A DNA stretch of 64,000 bases, from NCBI GenBank assembly GCA_947626775.1, contig CANQTL010000012.1, positions 1 to 64,000 on the forward strand, in the 5' to 3' direction. Shown here piece by piece: positions 47,379-56,150 of the stretch (positions are counted from its first letter, which is position 1; each line of letters begins with the position of its first letter). A program made the translations under genes and the position numbers. The notes beneath the pieces were generated by a model. That model was not told the DNA's origin and made no database searches. It worked only from the letters and a program-made list of their open reading frames with translations. The stretch comes from an uncultured Lachnospiraceae bacterium (GTDB taxonomy: Bacteria; Bacillota; Clostridia; Lachnospirales; Lachnospiraceae).

Positions 47379-48943
47379 TATAAACCTTCAACCTCCCCGT
47401 ACAGTTTCTCTGATATCTCCATCGGCAGGACGTGCACCGGCTTGTTGTGCCGGTGGGCCGGCAGATAGCGCGCCAGAAGCTCCGAAAGCTTCTCCCCGCT
47501 CACCGGAAAGACCTCCGCCTGTCCCAGCTGCCCGAGCTGGCGCAGATCCTGATAGTCCACATTGGCCTCCCCGAGCGCGTCGTCCAGCGCCGCAGACAGC
47601 CGCTCCGCCAGACCGGCCCCGCCGCCGTCCTCCCCAAGCGTCACCAGCGCATAGTAGACGCCCGGCATTTTCCGCACCGTCACGCCGAAGCAGAACAGCT
47701 CCACCGGAAATTCCGCCCGAAGACTTTCGATCGCAGTCTCCAGGTGGCGCACATCCAGCTTCTCTCCCGCCAGGCTGAACGCCTGGTTCCTGCGGAACAT
47801 AAATTCCACGACGGGCACGCCGTCATCAAAATCCACTACTTTCAGTATATCTCCCATGCGGTAACGATACAAGCCCGAATAATTGGTGACGACGATCTCG
47901 TAGAGTTCTCCCCGTTTCAGCTGGTGCATCAGAAGCGTCTCCCCGTCATTTTCTCCCGCCTCATCGTAGGGCAGGAACTCGTAGAAGGCGTTCTCCGGCA
48001 CGAGCCGGTAGGCAAAGGAATTCTCGTCGACGGGCACGCCCATAAAGCACTCCGAGGCGCAGTAACACAAGTACTGCCGGGGGATCGACCCCGTATACCG
48101 CCTCAGCGCCGCGTCCTCCGCCGAATACGCCCGGCTGCTGATACCGCAGACAGCGCGCAGACCCTTCCACAAGCGCCCGGCGATCTGCTCAAAACCCGCG
48201 CCGCACTCCCGCCTGACCTCGGCGAGCCGCTCCTCTCCCGGCCTACAGGCCAGCAGTCTGCGCCGCATCCTCTCCGACAGAGCGACGCCTGCGGGAATCT
48301 CACCGCGCTCCATGTCCCGCAGAATTTCCTCCCAGCGCCTCTCCATATAGGCAAAAAAGTTCAGGACGTCATACTGGAAAGCCGCCTCCAGCAGAACCAG
48401 ATCCTCCGTCGCAAACCCCAGCCACACCTTGGCATACAGGGCTTCTCCCGCCTCCCGGTCAAAGAGTCCTTCCTCTCCGCCCGCGTACTCCTCCAGGCGC
48501 AGCAGCCCATTCTCGCACATCCAGCGGTTATACAGTTCCGAAAAGAGCCGATCCTCGATCTTCCCGTCGTTGGGCATGGTCCGGAATGTGTTGACAAACA
48601 GCCGCTTTCCGCCGCCCGCCGCCCGGTATACCCGGTTCTTGTACCGCTCCGACCAGTCCGAATAGCGCGACAGCGACTCATAGGTCACCGGTATGTACTT
48701 CGTCCTGCCCTCCGTCCCGGATGTCTTGCAGTAGGCCGCAAGCTCATAGGCGGTCAGCACATGCTTCTCGCCCCGCCGCATCCTTCGGATCCCCTCCTCG
48801 TAGTCGTCGTACGTGGAGAGCGGCACGTTCCTGCGGTACTCATCCGCGTCCTCGATCTCCCGAAAACCGTGCGCCCGCCCGAAGTCGGTGTCCTGATTGT
48901 CCCTGAGCAGCCGGATTAAATTCTGTTCTGCTGTCACTTTCAT
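47378..48943 (-). CDS. GH3-family acyl-adenylating (amido-synthetase-like) enzyme
   Basis: 521 residues of the GH3 (auxin-responsive promoter) superfamily. The ATP/AMP-loop KTSGTEGRTKYIPV (about 93-106), SELYNRWMCENGLL, YCASECFMGV and ELYEIVVTNYSGLYRYRMGDILKVV with the following EFMFRRNQAFSLAGEKLD are all present. In plants the family adenylates a carboxylic acid and couples it to an amino acid; bacterial substrates are mostly unknown. It overlaps the MATE gene by ATGA and the phosphatase by TAATG. Its operon suggests that it builds a conjugate that the transporter moves. Confidence 0.9.
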   Translation of the reverse strand: MKVTAEQNLIRLLRDNQDTDFGRAHGFREIEDADEYRRNVPLSTYDDYEEGIRRMRRGEKHVLTAYELAAYCKTSGTEGRTKYIPVTYESLSRYSDWSERYKNRVYRAAGGGKRLFVNTFRTMPNDGKIEDRLFSELYNRWMCENGLLRLEEYAGGEEGLFDREAGEALYAKVWLGFATEDLVLLEAAFQYDVLNFFAYMERRWEEILRDMERGEIPAGVALSERMRRRLLACRPGEERLAEVRRECGAGFEQIAGRLWKGLRAVCGISSRAYSAEDAALRRYTGSIPRQYLCYCASECFMGVPVDENSFAYRLVPENAFYEFLPYDEAGENDGETLLMHQLKRGELYEIVVTNYSGLYRYRMGDILKVVDFDDGVPVVEFMFRRNQAFSLAGEKLDVRHLETAIESLRAEFPVELFCFGVTVRKMPGVYYALVTLGEDGGGAGLAERLSAALDDALGEANVDYQDLRQLGQLGQAEVFPVSGEKLSELLARYLPAHRHNKPVHVLPMEISEKLYGEVEGL

Positions 48944-50688
48944 ATCCCTTCCACTTTCTTCTTGTCAAACGAAATCAGTATCACATTCATTCCCAGCGAG
49001 TACACGAAGTCGATATCCCGCGCCATTTTCTTGAGAAGTTCCACGCCCATCATCGCCTCGTCCTCCTCTTTGGAGTGAGGGCCGAAGGGATTGTAGCGCT
49101 TCCCGGCGCAGCGGATCCGTATGCCGGTCGTCTCGTCCAGCGCGAAGGCTCTCAGATCCACGCTGCGCAGATTCGGCTCCCGCTGCGCTATGACGGTCAG
49201 AAGTTCTTCGATGGCCAGCTCCAGCCGCATCGTCTGTTTCGGGTCCATGCTGTTCTCCGCGCAGAAGTCCTTGATCTGCTCGCTGGCGGTGCAGATATTC
49301 TCGTTGTTCGCGACGATCGAGAAGTCCAGCACTTTCTTCTCCCTCTCCAGACAGTCGTCCAGCAGGAGCATGGGCGAGAGCGCGTGGACTCCCTCTGTCT
49401 GCCCGCGCCTGCAGAAGCAGACCGCCAGAAGCTGTAACAGGAGCGCCAGCGCGCCGCCAAGCGGCAGGAAGAACCAGATCGGCGCTCCCAGGGCGGCCAC
49501 CGCCAGCGCGGCGGCTACCGGCGCCAGAAATTTCCTGCATATGACCATAAAATTGGACAGGCCGATCCTGCCCGCCGCGTGGAAGAACGTGATCCAGGCA
49601 CTGCTTGGCAGATCCAGGATCACATACGCGCCCACGCACAGAAACGGCAGCAGCAGATTGTCCGACACATCAAATACCCGGGCCAGCGGCCTGTGGGCGA
49701 ACAGCGGCGCCAGGGCAAACAGCGTGGTCAGCGCGAGGCCGCACCTGATCTGCAGACGCATCAGAATCCGCAGGCCGCTGTTCTCTCTCGAAGCGCAGTA
49801 GGCACCCATCATGGGCGAAGCCGCGTGGGGGACACCGGAGGTCAGCGCCATCGACAGCTCCAGCAGCGTGTTGAGCACCGCCCACACCGCCGCGGCCCCA
49901 AGACCGCCCACATAGAGGATGATCATATTTAACAGAAAGAGCTTGGCGGAATCAAGCAGATTGCCCAGCGCCATCGGACTGCCGAAGCGGACGATCTCAC
50001 AGAGTTCCTGCAGCGAGGTGCGCCTGAGCCGGATAGGATAGTTGGTGTACCCTGTCTCCAGAGCCGCGAAACTGTACGCCCCGGCCAGCACAGTCGCGAT
50101 CAGGCTCGCCAGCGCCGCCCCGCGCATCCCCAGACTGAAGCGGAACAGAAACAGCCAGTCGAAAAACACGTCCAGCGCGATCATCAAGAACATCGTGTTG
50201 ACGATCGCCTGCATCTTGCCCTCCAGCTGGAGGTACTTCTGCGGCAGATAAGAGAGCATGAGGGGCAGCGTTCCCGCGATCGTGACCAGACTGTAATCGT
50301 ACACATACTGCCGCAGGCTTCCGCCCTGCGACAGGATTCCCGCCAGCGGAGCGCAGAGCAGGACGCCGACCACCGTGATCAGGGCGCCGGCGACAACGCA
50401 GATCGTAAGCGCGTCGTGATAGTGCGCCGCCGCCTCGTCCATCTTTTCCCGGCCGACAGCCTGCGCCGACAGCAGGGCGGCGCCCGCCGAGACCAGAGAG
50501 CCGAACATGCACAGAACGAAATAGAACGGCATACACATATTCACGGCCGCCAGCCCGTCGCTTCCCATGCGCTGCGACACAAACACGCTGTCGATCAGCG
50601 TATTCACCGTGCCGCCGAGTATGGAGAAAATAAACGGAAACAGATTTTTATAATAACTCCTCTTGAGAAAACGGTCGTCTCGATTCAT
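48940..50688 (-). CDS. MATE-family transporter fused to a degenerate RsbW/HATPase-like domain
   Basis: 582 residues. Residues 1-445 form a 12-segment MATE exporter (SILGGTVNTLIDSVFVSQRMGSDGLAAVN at the start). Residues about 450-582 form a Bergerat-fold ATPase domain like the anti-sigma kinase RsbW. Key residues look altered: the N-box reads EELLTV with Val499 where Asn is expected, the G1 box DxG is replaced by RCAG (526-529), and the G2 glycines are reduced to MMG (546-548). It may bind a partner without being an active kinase. Overlaps of four bases couple it to the ATP-grasp gene upstream and GH3 downstream. The fusion is in one clean frame with no sign of error. Confidence 0.88.
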   Translation of the reverse strand: MNRDDRFLKRSYYKNLFPFIFSILGGTVNTLIDSVFVSQRMGSDGLAAVNMCMPFYFVLCMFGSLVSAGAALLSAQAVGREKMDEAAAHYHDALTICVVAGALITVVGVLLCAPLAGILSQGGSLRQYVYDYSLVTIAGTLPLMLSYLPQKYLQLEGKMQAIVNTMFLMIALDVFFDWLFLFRFSLGMRGAALASLIATVLAGAYSFAALETGYTNYPIRLRRTSLQELCEIVRFGSPMALGNLLDSAKLFLLNMIILYVGGLGAAAVWAVLNTLLELSMALTSGVPHAASPMMGAYCASRENSGLRILMRLQIRCGLALTTLFALAPLFAHRPLARVFDVSDNLLLPFLCVGAYVILDLPSSAWITFFHAAGRIGLSNFMVICRKFLAPVAAALAVAALGAPIWFFLPLGGALALLLQLLAVCFCRRGQTEGVHALSPMLLLDDCLEREKKVLDFSIVANNENICTASEQIKDFCAENSMDPKQTMRLELAIEELLTVIAQREPNLRSVDLRAFALDETTGIRIRCAGKRYNPFGPHSKEEDEAMMGVELLKKMARDIDFVYSLGMNVILISFDKKKVEGI

Positions 50689-51827
50689 AGTAACGTCGTC
50701 ACCTTTCGCCTTCCCTGCATCACTTCATCCAGTATCTTCTTCGTGTCCCTGCCAAAGAGCGGCCCGCAGCACATCTGAACGTTATTGATCCCGCCCAGAC
50801 TCAGGTTCGTCTCGATCAGAACCGCCTCCCCCGTCTCGTCGATCGCGACGTCCCAGGCCAGCAGGCGGAAATGCCCCATGAGGGCGTGCGCCTCCCGCAC
50901 CAGCTTCAGCGCATTGGAAAAGCAGGGAACCTTCTTCCCCGCAAAATTATACCCGAGATCCGGGTGTCTGGTCAAAATGTTTCTGCTCGCCTGCACTCCG
51001 TAATCCCTAAGCGAGCCGTCGGGCCGGACGCCGCAGTATATTCCGCCCTGCCATTTATTGTCCGTCCGCGCCTCCCCCGTCCCGATCTTCAGCGCCGCCG
51101 CGTAGATCCTGACCTTGTCCCCGGTCATCAGCGATACGATCCTGATCGTATTGACGGACTGCGGGTGCAGGGCGGCCAGCGCCTCGTGCTGTCTGACCGG
51201 GCGCTGCACGACCACGTCTCCCTCGATCTTCTCCATGAGCGCCCGAAATTCCGATACGATATTCTCTCCGTTCAGGAAGGTAACGCCGTAACCGCCCTCC
51301 GAGTTGACCGCCTTCTTCACGACGGCCTCCGCCTCTCCCTGCAGCAGCGCGTACGCCGCCTCCTGTCCGATCACCTTCTGGCGCCCGTCGAGCCAGACGC
51401 CGCCGATCCGCATAGCGATCAGCTCCGGCTGTCTGATATTGGCGAAGAGACTGTAATAGTAGCACTTGTTGTCCAGATATCTGGCCGCCTCCCGGTCGTT
51501 ATAGTACCGGTCGATCTGCATCGCAAAAAATTCCGCCGGAATATACTCCGGGTAAAATCTGCCGGACACCGCGGTGTACAGCCTGTGATACCGGGTCGTC
51601 ATAAACCTGACGTAGGGCCTATAAAAGCGGCGCACCTGTCTGCGCTGTTTCGCCGACAGCCTGGGCAGTTTCCTGACCGAAGGCGTCACCGTCCTCCTGT
51701 CAATGCAGAAAAGCGCGAGATTTCCCAGCGTGTTCAGGTCGGTCACGCCCTCCTCGTAATTTCCCCTCACGATGGCCTTCACATTGTCCGCCAGAATCTT
51801 CAAAAAAGCCAAACTGTACTTTTCCAT
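50685..51827 (-). CDS. Sugar-transfer-associated ATP-grasp enzyme
   Basis: 380 residues. The ATP-grasp core is visible: AVVKKAVNSEGGYGVTFLNG (nucleotide Lys and Gly-rich loop), VVVQRPVRQHEALAALHPQSVNTIRIVSL, and the C-terminal metal-binding AWDVAIDETGEAVLIETNLSLGG. The arrangement fits the ATP-grasp family associated with sugar transfer or exopolysaccharide loci, forming amide or ester bonds. The start at 51827 (MEKYSLAFLKIL) has GGAGAAAAT ahead; the frame is open 17 codons above without a site. First gene of the four-gene operon; a TATAAT lies at 51863-51858 with a poor -35. Confidence 0.85.
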   Translation of the reverse strand: MEKYSLAFLKILADNVKAIVRGNYEEGVTDLNTLGNLALFCIDRRTVTPSVRKLPRLSAKQRRQVRRFYRPYVRFMTTRYHRLYTAVSGRFYPEYIPAEFFAMQIDRYYNDREAARYLDNKCYYYSLFANIRQPELIAMRIGGVWLDGRQKVIGQEAAYALLQGEAEAVVKKAVNSEGGYGVTFLNGENIVSEFRALMEKIEGDVVVQRPVRQHEALAALHPQSVNTIRIVSLMTGDKVRIYAAALKIGTGEARTDNKWQGGIYCGVRPDGSLRDYGVQASRNILTRHPDLGYNFAGKKVPCFSNALKLVREAHALMGHFRLLAWDVAIDETGEAVLIETNLSLGGINNVQMCCGPLFGRDTKKILDEVMQGRRKVTTLL

Positions 51828-51933
51828 ATTTTCTCCAATTCTAACACATAATATATTATTATAGCACGCATCCGCCACCGCGCATATCTCACTTTACGCC
51901 GCGGGGCATGCATTTGACGACATACGCACGTGA

Positions 51934-51962
51934 AAATGGCAGCCCGTATAGGACTGCCATTT
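51934..51962 (-). terminator. Terminator of flagellin gene 1
   Basis: AAATGGCAG and CTGCCATTT pair around 11 bases. It is 70 bases past the flagellin stop. A conserved 3'-UTR block, including the CCGTCCG-AAC-CGGACG(A/G) hairpin, separates the two and recurs after the other flagellin genes. Confidence 0.8.
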
Positions 51963-52029
51963 CTTATGATAGTCTGCAATTTTACCCATCCGTCCGAACC
52001 GGACGACCTCTCTCTTCCCAGGATTGAGA

Positions 52030-52968
52030 TTAGCCGAGTAAGGACAGTGCCAGCTGGTTGTTCTGGTTAGCCTGGGACAGCATCGACGTGCCGGCCTGCT
52101 GCAGGATGTTGTTGTTCGCGTACTTAACCATCTCTGTAGCGATATCGGTATCACGGATCTCTGCCTCTGCGCTCGTCGTGTTCTCAACAATGTTGTCCAG
52201 GTTGTTGATCGTGTGCTCCAGTCTGTTCTGAACGGCGCCGAGATCGTTCCTCTGCTTGGAAACCTCCAGCAGCGCGTACTTAACCATTGCGTTCAGACTC
52301 GCGAAATCTTTCTCGGTAGCGAAGGTATTGAAGTTATCCTTGTTGAAGTTCTTGTAGAACATGGAGTAAACCTTGTTCGACGTACCCGAGTTAAGCCCCT
52401 GGATCTGGCTGGTGCTGCCGCCGCCGCCATAAGACTTCGTCTTATAATTCTTTGCTACAGAGCTGAACAGACCTGCTACAGACATATCTCTGATGGAGAT
52501 GTCGATATGCTGGCCGGACTCTGCGCCTACCTGAAGGCCCTTGCCCTGGAACTCACCCGTCAACAGGTTCTGCTCGTTGAAGGTCGTCGTGCTCTGTACA
52601 CGGTCGATCTCGCTCATCAGCTGCTGTACTTCCATCTGGATGTAGGAACGATCCGTAGAGGTCAGCGTGCCGGTCTCACCCTTGACAGCCAGCTCGTTGA
52701 TACGCTGTAACATATCGTGTACTTCGTTCAGAGCACCCTCAGCCGTCTGTACTGCGGAGATACCGTCCTGTGCGTTAGCGGAAGCCTGTGTCAGACCTCT
52801 GATCTGCCTTCTCATCTTCTCGGAGATCGCAAGACCTGCAGCGTCGTCAGCCGCGCGGTTGATCTTGTAACCGGAAGACAGCTTCTCAGTAGCCTTCGCC
52901 TGGGAGTTGGTCGTAAGACCAAGCATTCTGTTGGAGTTCATTGCTGTGATGTTGTGTTGTACTACCAT
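52030..52968 (-). CDS. fliC: Flagellin, copy 1
   Basis: 312 residues. The N-terminal D0/D1 helices (VVQHNITAMNSNRMLGLTTNSQ, then GYKINRAADDAAGLAISEKMRRQIRGL) and the C-terminal D1/D0 helices (NRLEHTINNLDNIVENTTSAEAEIRDTDIATEMV, NNILQQAGTSMLSQANQ) are complete. Only about 100 residues in the middle (150-235) vary among the three copies. It is exported by the flagellar type III system and forms the filament. It lies 149 bases after csrA copy 1 with a CsrA-type leader. Confidence 0.96.
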   Translation of the reverse strand: MVVQHNITAMNSNRMLGLTTNSQAKATEKLSSGYKINRAADDAAGLAISEKMRRQIRGLTQASANAQDGISAVQTAEGALNEVHDMLQRINELAVKGETGTLTSTDRSYIQMEVQQLMSEIDRVQSTTTFNEQNLLTGEFQGKGLQVGAESGQHIDISIRDMSVAGLFSSVAKNYKTKSYGGGGSTSQIQGLNSGTSNKVYSMFYKNFNKDNFNTFATEKDFASLNAMVKYALLEVSKQRNDLGAVQNRLEHTINNLDNIVENTTSAEAEIRDTDIATEMVKYANNNILQQAGTSMLSQANQNNQLALSLLG

Positions 52969-52974
52969 AATATT

Positions 52975-53014
52975 ACCTCCTTGTGGTTGCTGCCCCGCAC
53001 ATCCTTTTGCGGGG
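52975..53014 (-). promoter_or_regulatory. CsrA target sites in the flagellin-1 leader
   Basis: A hairpin CCCCGC-AAAAGGATGT-GCGGGG (53014-52993) exposes AAAAGGATGT, one base off the CsrA consensus core ACARGGAUGU. The Shine-Dalgarno itself reads ACAAGGAGGT (52984-52975), again one base off. This is the two-site layout of the Bacillus hag leader. Confidence 0.75.
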
Positions 53015-53046
53015 AAATTTTGTATTTAGTTGTTTTATGCAATCAA

Positions 53047-53069
53047 CCGAAAAGCCTAGGATTTTTCGG
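53047..53069 (-). repeat. Conserved covarying hairpin between csrA-1 and flagellin-1
   Basis: CCGAAAA and TTTTCGG close a loop holding CCTAGG. The copy before flagellin 3 keeps the loop but has CCGGA/TCCGG stems. Confidence 0.65.
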
Positions 53070-53117
53070 TAATTACCATAAATCTGATATTGCGGCGTGC
53101 CGCTGCCGCTCAACTGT

Positions 53118-53396
53118 CTATTCTGTCCTGGCCCCGACCCGTATGTCCTTGACGACAATGTTTTTCTTCCTGCGGTACTTCTCCGGCGTCTCCGGCTCCG
53201 CGTAGTATTTCGGGAGACTCGCCCTCGCCTCGGGATCCTCGGTGTGTTTCTCGATGTATCTGCCCCGCGCGATGTTGACGCTCTTGGGCGCGTCCACCAT
53301 AATGCGGAGATGTTTGCCCGTGCCGCCCAGGAACGCGACCTTGATGTCGTCCCCGAGCTGCAGATATTCTTCCGTTGCCAGTGTCAGTCTCAACAT
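53118..53396 (-). CDS. csrA: CsrA-family translational regulator, copy 1
   Basis: 92 residues. The CsrA fold is clear: MLRLTLATEEYLQLGDDIKVAFLG, then RIMVDAPKSVNIARGRYIEK, with the key Leu4 and the ARGRYIE basic edge that touches RNA. The C-terminus has about 35 extra residues (YYAEPETPEKYRRKKNIVV), longer than the usual 60-75. Protein sequence is identical to copy 2. It sits directly upstream of flagellin, as in other Firmicutes, and probably represses it. No fliW gene occurs in the window. Ribosome binding site GGGAGGTAACGGT. Confidence 0.92.
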   Translation of the reverse strand: MLRLTLATEEYLQLGDDIKVAFLGGTGKHLRIMVDAPKSVNIARGRYIEKHTEDPEARASLPKYYAEPETPEKYRRKKNIVVKDIRVGARTE

Positions 53397-53458
53397 ACCG
53401 TTACCTCCCTGTATCCCGTGGCGTCCCTGCCGCCGATGTTCTCGCGTTTTCCTGTTTT

Positions 53459-53487
53459 CAAATGCTACATTTTGTTATAATTTGTTG
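53459..53487. repeat. Recombination-site-like or operator repeat upstream of csrA-1
   Basis: Sequence beginning CAAATGCTACATTTTGTTAT resembles sites upstream of csrA-2 (58488-58516) and csrA-3 (core 60141-60158), and, in reverse orientation, the hairpin after the recombinase (60867-60917). Confidence 0.6.
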
Positions 53488-53511
53488 TGAAAAACGCCGC
53501 AGTGCGTAAAG

Positions 53512-53542
53512 AAAGAGCCGCCGGAAAATCCGGCAGCTCTTG
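53512..53542. terminator. Flagellin-type terminator hairpin after the type II methylase
   Basis: AGAGCCGCC-GGAAAATCC-GGCAGC (53514-53537) is the same hairpin that follows flagellin 2 (56958-56981) and flagellin 3. Here it lies after the DNA methylase gene and upstream of csrA-1, marking one edge of the restriction-modification/toxin-antitoxin island. Confidence 0.75.
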
Positions 53543-53567
53543 TGAAGCAATCGATGATTGACAGGGA

Positions 53568-55091
53568 TTAGTTTGCTGACAATTCTTTCAAATACATGGT
53601 TTCAAAATGATGGTTGAGATATTTTATCAGCTCCGCACTTTTTACCTTTTCCTCGTCTTTCAGTAATTGCAATAACTCTCTTACAGCGTTTGTTATTTTG
53701 CTTAACTCATTTTCTTCCGGCACTATAAATGGCAGCTGCTTGACATAATTGGATGAATTATTTGCCGTTGGGTTAATAATACGAATCATGCGGCAGGCAA
53801 TGTCGGAGTTCAGAAACGCCAGAAGATAATACAGCATTTTCTCCTGTTCAGGGAAAATTCCAACAATCGCCTGATCAAATACTCTGTTCTCCATCAGCGA
53901 CGCCCGCAAGGTACTCGATTTGACCATGGGAATGGAAATTCCTTTTCTGAAATAAAATTGAGAATTTTGGAACCGCGCCTTTTTGTCGGATTTATAAAAT
54001 GAAACCGTCTCCTGATCCCAGCGAACATACCATTCGTCTTTCCCCTGCAGATATCTGTTCCTGGGCGCGCTCTTAACGTATGGAATATATTTTTTGGAAC
54101 CGTCCATAATCCCTTCGACAGCCGCGCGGTCGGAAACTTGTTCCATGTCGATTACTTCATAATTTTTTGCCCCTTTTACCGATTTATCCCGAACCCGGAT
54201 AAACCGGCTGTTGTCTCCGCTATAAAAACCGGTTACGATATGGGCGACTTCGCCAAGAACCGTAGGGATCCGATTCATATCGATAGCGGCGTTGGACAGA
54301 TCGATCAAAAATCGCGCATTTTTGTTGTGAATGATATCCCTCTGCTTTAATTGAACCCGCGATAGATGAGAGGGAATTTTGCCAGACGCAACAGCGGGCA
54401 ACTCTTCGGCGGACTGAAGCCCCTTGACTATCTCCACAAAGTTGTCAAGCGCATCCTGCTCCTGTTCTGTTTTTTCAAGCGTGATAATGCAGAGATCAGA
54501 ATAGCCGAAACTGATTCCAGGAAAGAACTTTGACGGGAAAATAACAACCTGTCTGATTTTTGAATTCAGCAAGAGTGTTCTCCGAATACTTTCATGCATA
54601 TTGAGATACATAAACGTATCGGGAATAATAAAGCATAATCGCCCGTTTGATTTCAGAACGGACAAACAGCGCAATAAAAACAGCGCATATGTTTCTTTCA
54701 CATAATAGCCGGGATATTTTTTTTTCAGTATGGCTCGCCTTTCATAGTCCTGCCAGGCGCCATAAGGCGGATTCGCGATTATTTTATCATAATATCCGCC
54801 CATCGCATTGTAAAGATCCAATTGTGCGTCAAAAAGGGTATCTGTCTCCCTGATTGTGACAAACCCTTTCAAATCATCAAATTTATGGTGCAGCACCGAT
54901 ATCGTTTCGGGATTTAAGTCTAAAGCGTCGATCTGTACAGATGGATTCCGGCGCAGTATGGATTCGACAAAAACGCCTTCGCCTGCAGACGGCTCTAAAA
55001 TTCTGTCATTCTCGCTTAACTGAAGCATATCGGTCATATATGTTGTTATAAAATCGGAGTTGGTATAGTAAGCGCAGTACAGATTTTTCAT
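53568..55091 (-). CDS. Type II N6-adenine DNA methyltransferase (TaqI-like)
   Basis: 507 residues. SAM motif ILEPSAGEGVF (31-41), catalytic NPPYGAW (107-113), and a C-terminal half (about 250-500) resembling TaqI-type recognition domains. It methylates adenine in a specific DNA site and protects against the nuclease encoded just upstream (48-base gap). Lower GC than the flagellin genes around it, so likely acquired as part of the island. Confidence 0.9.
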   Translation of the reverse strand: MKNLYCAYYTNSDFITTYMTDMLQLSENDRILEPSAGEGVFVESILRRNPSVQIDALDLNPETISVLHHKFDDLKGFVTIRETDTLFDAQLDLYNAMGGYYDKIIANPPYGAWQDYERRAILKKKYPGYYVKETYALFLLRCLSVLKSNGRLCFIIPDTFMYLNMHESIRRTLLLNSKIRQVVIFPSKFFPGISFGYSDLCIITLEKTEQEQDALDNFVEIVKGLQSAEELPAVASGKIPSHLSRVQLKQRDIIHNKNARFLIDLSNAAIDMNRIPTVLGEVAHIVTGFYSGDNSRFIRVRDKSVKGAKNYEVIDMEQVSDRAAVEGIMDGSKKYIPYVKSAPRNRYLQGKDEWYVRWDQETVSFYKSDKKARFQNSQFYFRKGISIPMVKSSTLRASLMENRVFDQAIVGIFPEQEKMLYYLLAFLNSDIACRMIRIINPTANNSSNYVKQLPFIVPEENELSKITNAVRELLQLLKDEEKVKSAELIKYLNHHFETMYLKELSAN

Positions 55092-55139
55092 GTGCCGCCT
55101 CCTATCTTAAGGGCTGGCTTAAGTATAACCCGCTCACTG

Positions 55140-56036
55140 TTACCACGTCAAATATTTTATGAGCCCCTCTGCTTTTAGATGCCTGCGCAGTTGATCGTCA
55201 ATATCGTTTTCCCATACGGCGTTAGAATCTAACCAGCTCCGCAAATGAAATCCTGTGAATTCATATATTTTTGCATAAACGTCTTCGGCGCAGAAAACTT
55301 CCCACAATCCCGAATTTTTTAACGTTTGAAGATAATGATTGTTTTCATCTTCGTTTTGTCTTACAAAGAGGATGGTCTTTTCTGTCTGACCCAAGTATCG
55401 GTAAATACTCGCGACAAGTAATAAACGATTTGTATTTCCCTTCTCATTGGAACTAAAACCGCTCTTGAAATCACAATTATAGCGTATGCCATTCTGTTCA
55501 AAGTGCAAATCCAAACCCAGTTGAATCCCGCCGCTGTCAACCAGATTCCATGGAATATTGTAATGATAAAGCAGCATTCTCTTTGTCTGACTGTCAACAG
55601 CCAGCGAATCAATATAGTCGGCGGCAGACTGTTTCATTGTGCGCTGGACGTCATCAAATACAGGCGGTTCTGTTATGGTCAGCGGTTTGACAGAATAATA
55701 GAACGCCTCTTTGCAAAAAGGTTCCCACAGTTCGCCGATACGCCGGGCAAACGCCATATACTCATACGGCCAGACCTTATTACGAAATTCGAGCATCACC
55801 ACATAGGAAGCGTACGTAATGTATAAAACATAATTCAGCACTTCACCATTTCCCAGTTGATTTGCTTCTGCATATTGAAGCATTTGTTCAATGGTCTTAT
55901 CTTTTTCAATTCTGATGACCGCGTTGATCCGTTTGGCCTGTTCTTTGTAGTCTGCCGACACCCTCTGTATTTCCTGCAAATTCCGGGAAGCAGCGTCCCG
56001 AAAGAAGTTGATCAATGCTGTTTTGTCTGCGTACAT
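55140..56036 (-). CDS. Probable type II restriction endonuclease
   Basis: 298 residues, no family recognised with certainty. A PD-(D/E)XK-like site is visible as Asp176 (LGLDLHF) with Asp189-Phe-Lys191 (YNCDFKSGF). The helical N-terminal half may be the recognition part. It lies directly upstream of the methylase gene, in the usual order of a two-gene type II system. Restriction activity is inferred from position and motif. Confidence 0.72.
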   Translation of the reverse strand: MYADKTALINFFRDAASRNLQEIQRVSADYKEQAKRINAVIRIEKDKTIEQMLQYAEANQLGNGEVLNYVLYITYASYVVMLEFRNKVWPYEYMAFARRIGELWEPFCKEAFYYSVKPLTITEPPVFDDVQRTMKQSAADYIDSLAVDSQTKRMLLYHYNIPWNLVDSGGIQLGLDLHFEQNGIRYNCDFKSGFSSNEKGNTNRLLLVASIYRYLGQTEKTILFVRQNEDENNHYLQTLKNSGLWEVFCAEDVYAKIYEFTGFHLRSWLDSNAVWENDIDDQLRRHLKAEGLIKYLTW

Positions 56037-56150
56037 AGCGGATCCTCCAAGACAGTAAAATATTTATAATGATATCACCGTGTGATGATTTCTGCCAGCG
56101 GTCTCAATAAAAACCCTGCTGATCGCTTTTCTATGTCTCTTCTCAGCCCG

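Noticed and set aside
46026..48919. Very long open frames antisense to the PP2C phosphatase and GH3 genes (more than 400 codons)
   Set aside because: They mirror the real genes in a high-GC region, have no plausible ribosome binding site or recognisable domain, and their composition is His/Arg-rich as expected of antisense shadows.
52969..53520. Sigma-28 (TAAA-N15-GCCGATAA) promoters for the flagellin or csrA genes
   Set aside because: No convincing match was found by eye upstream of csrA or fliC in any of the three modules.
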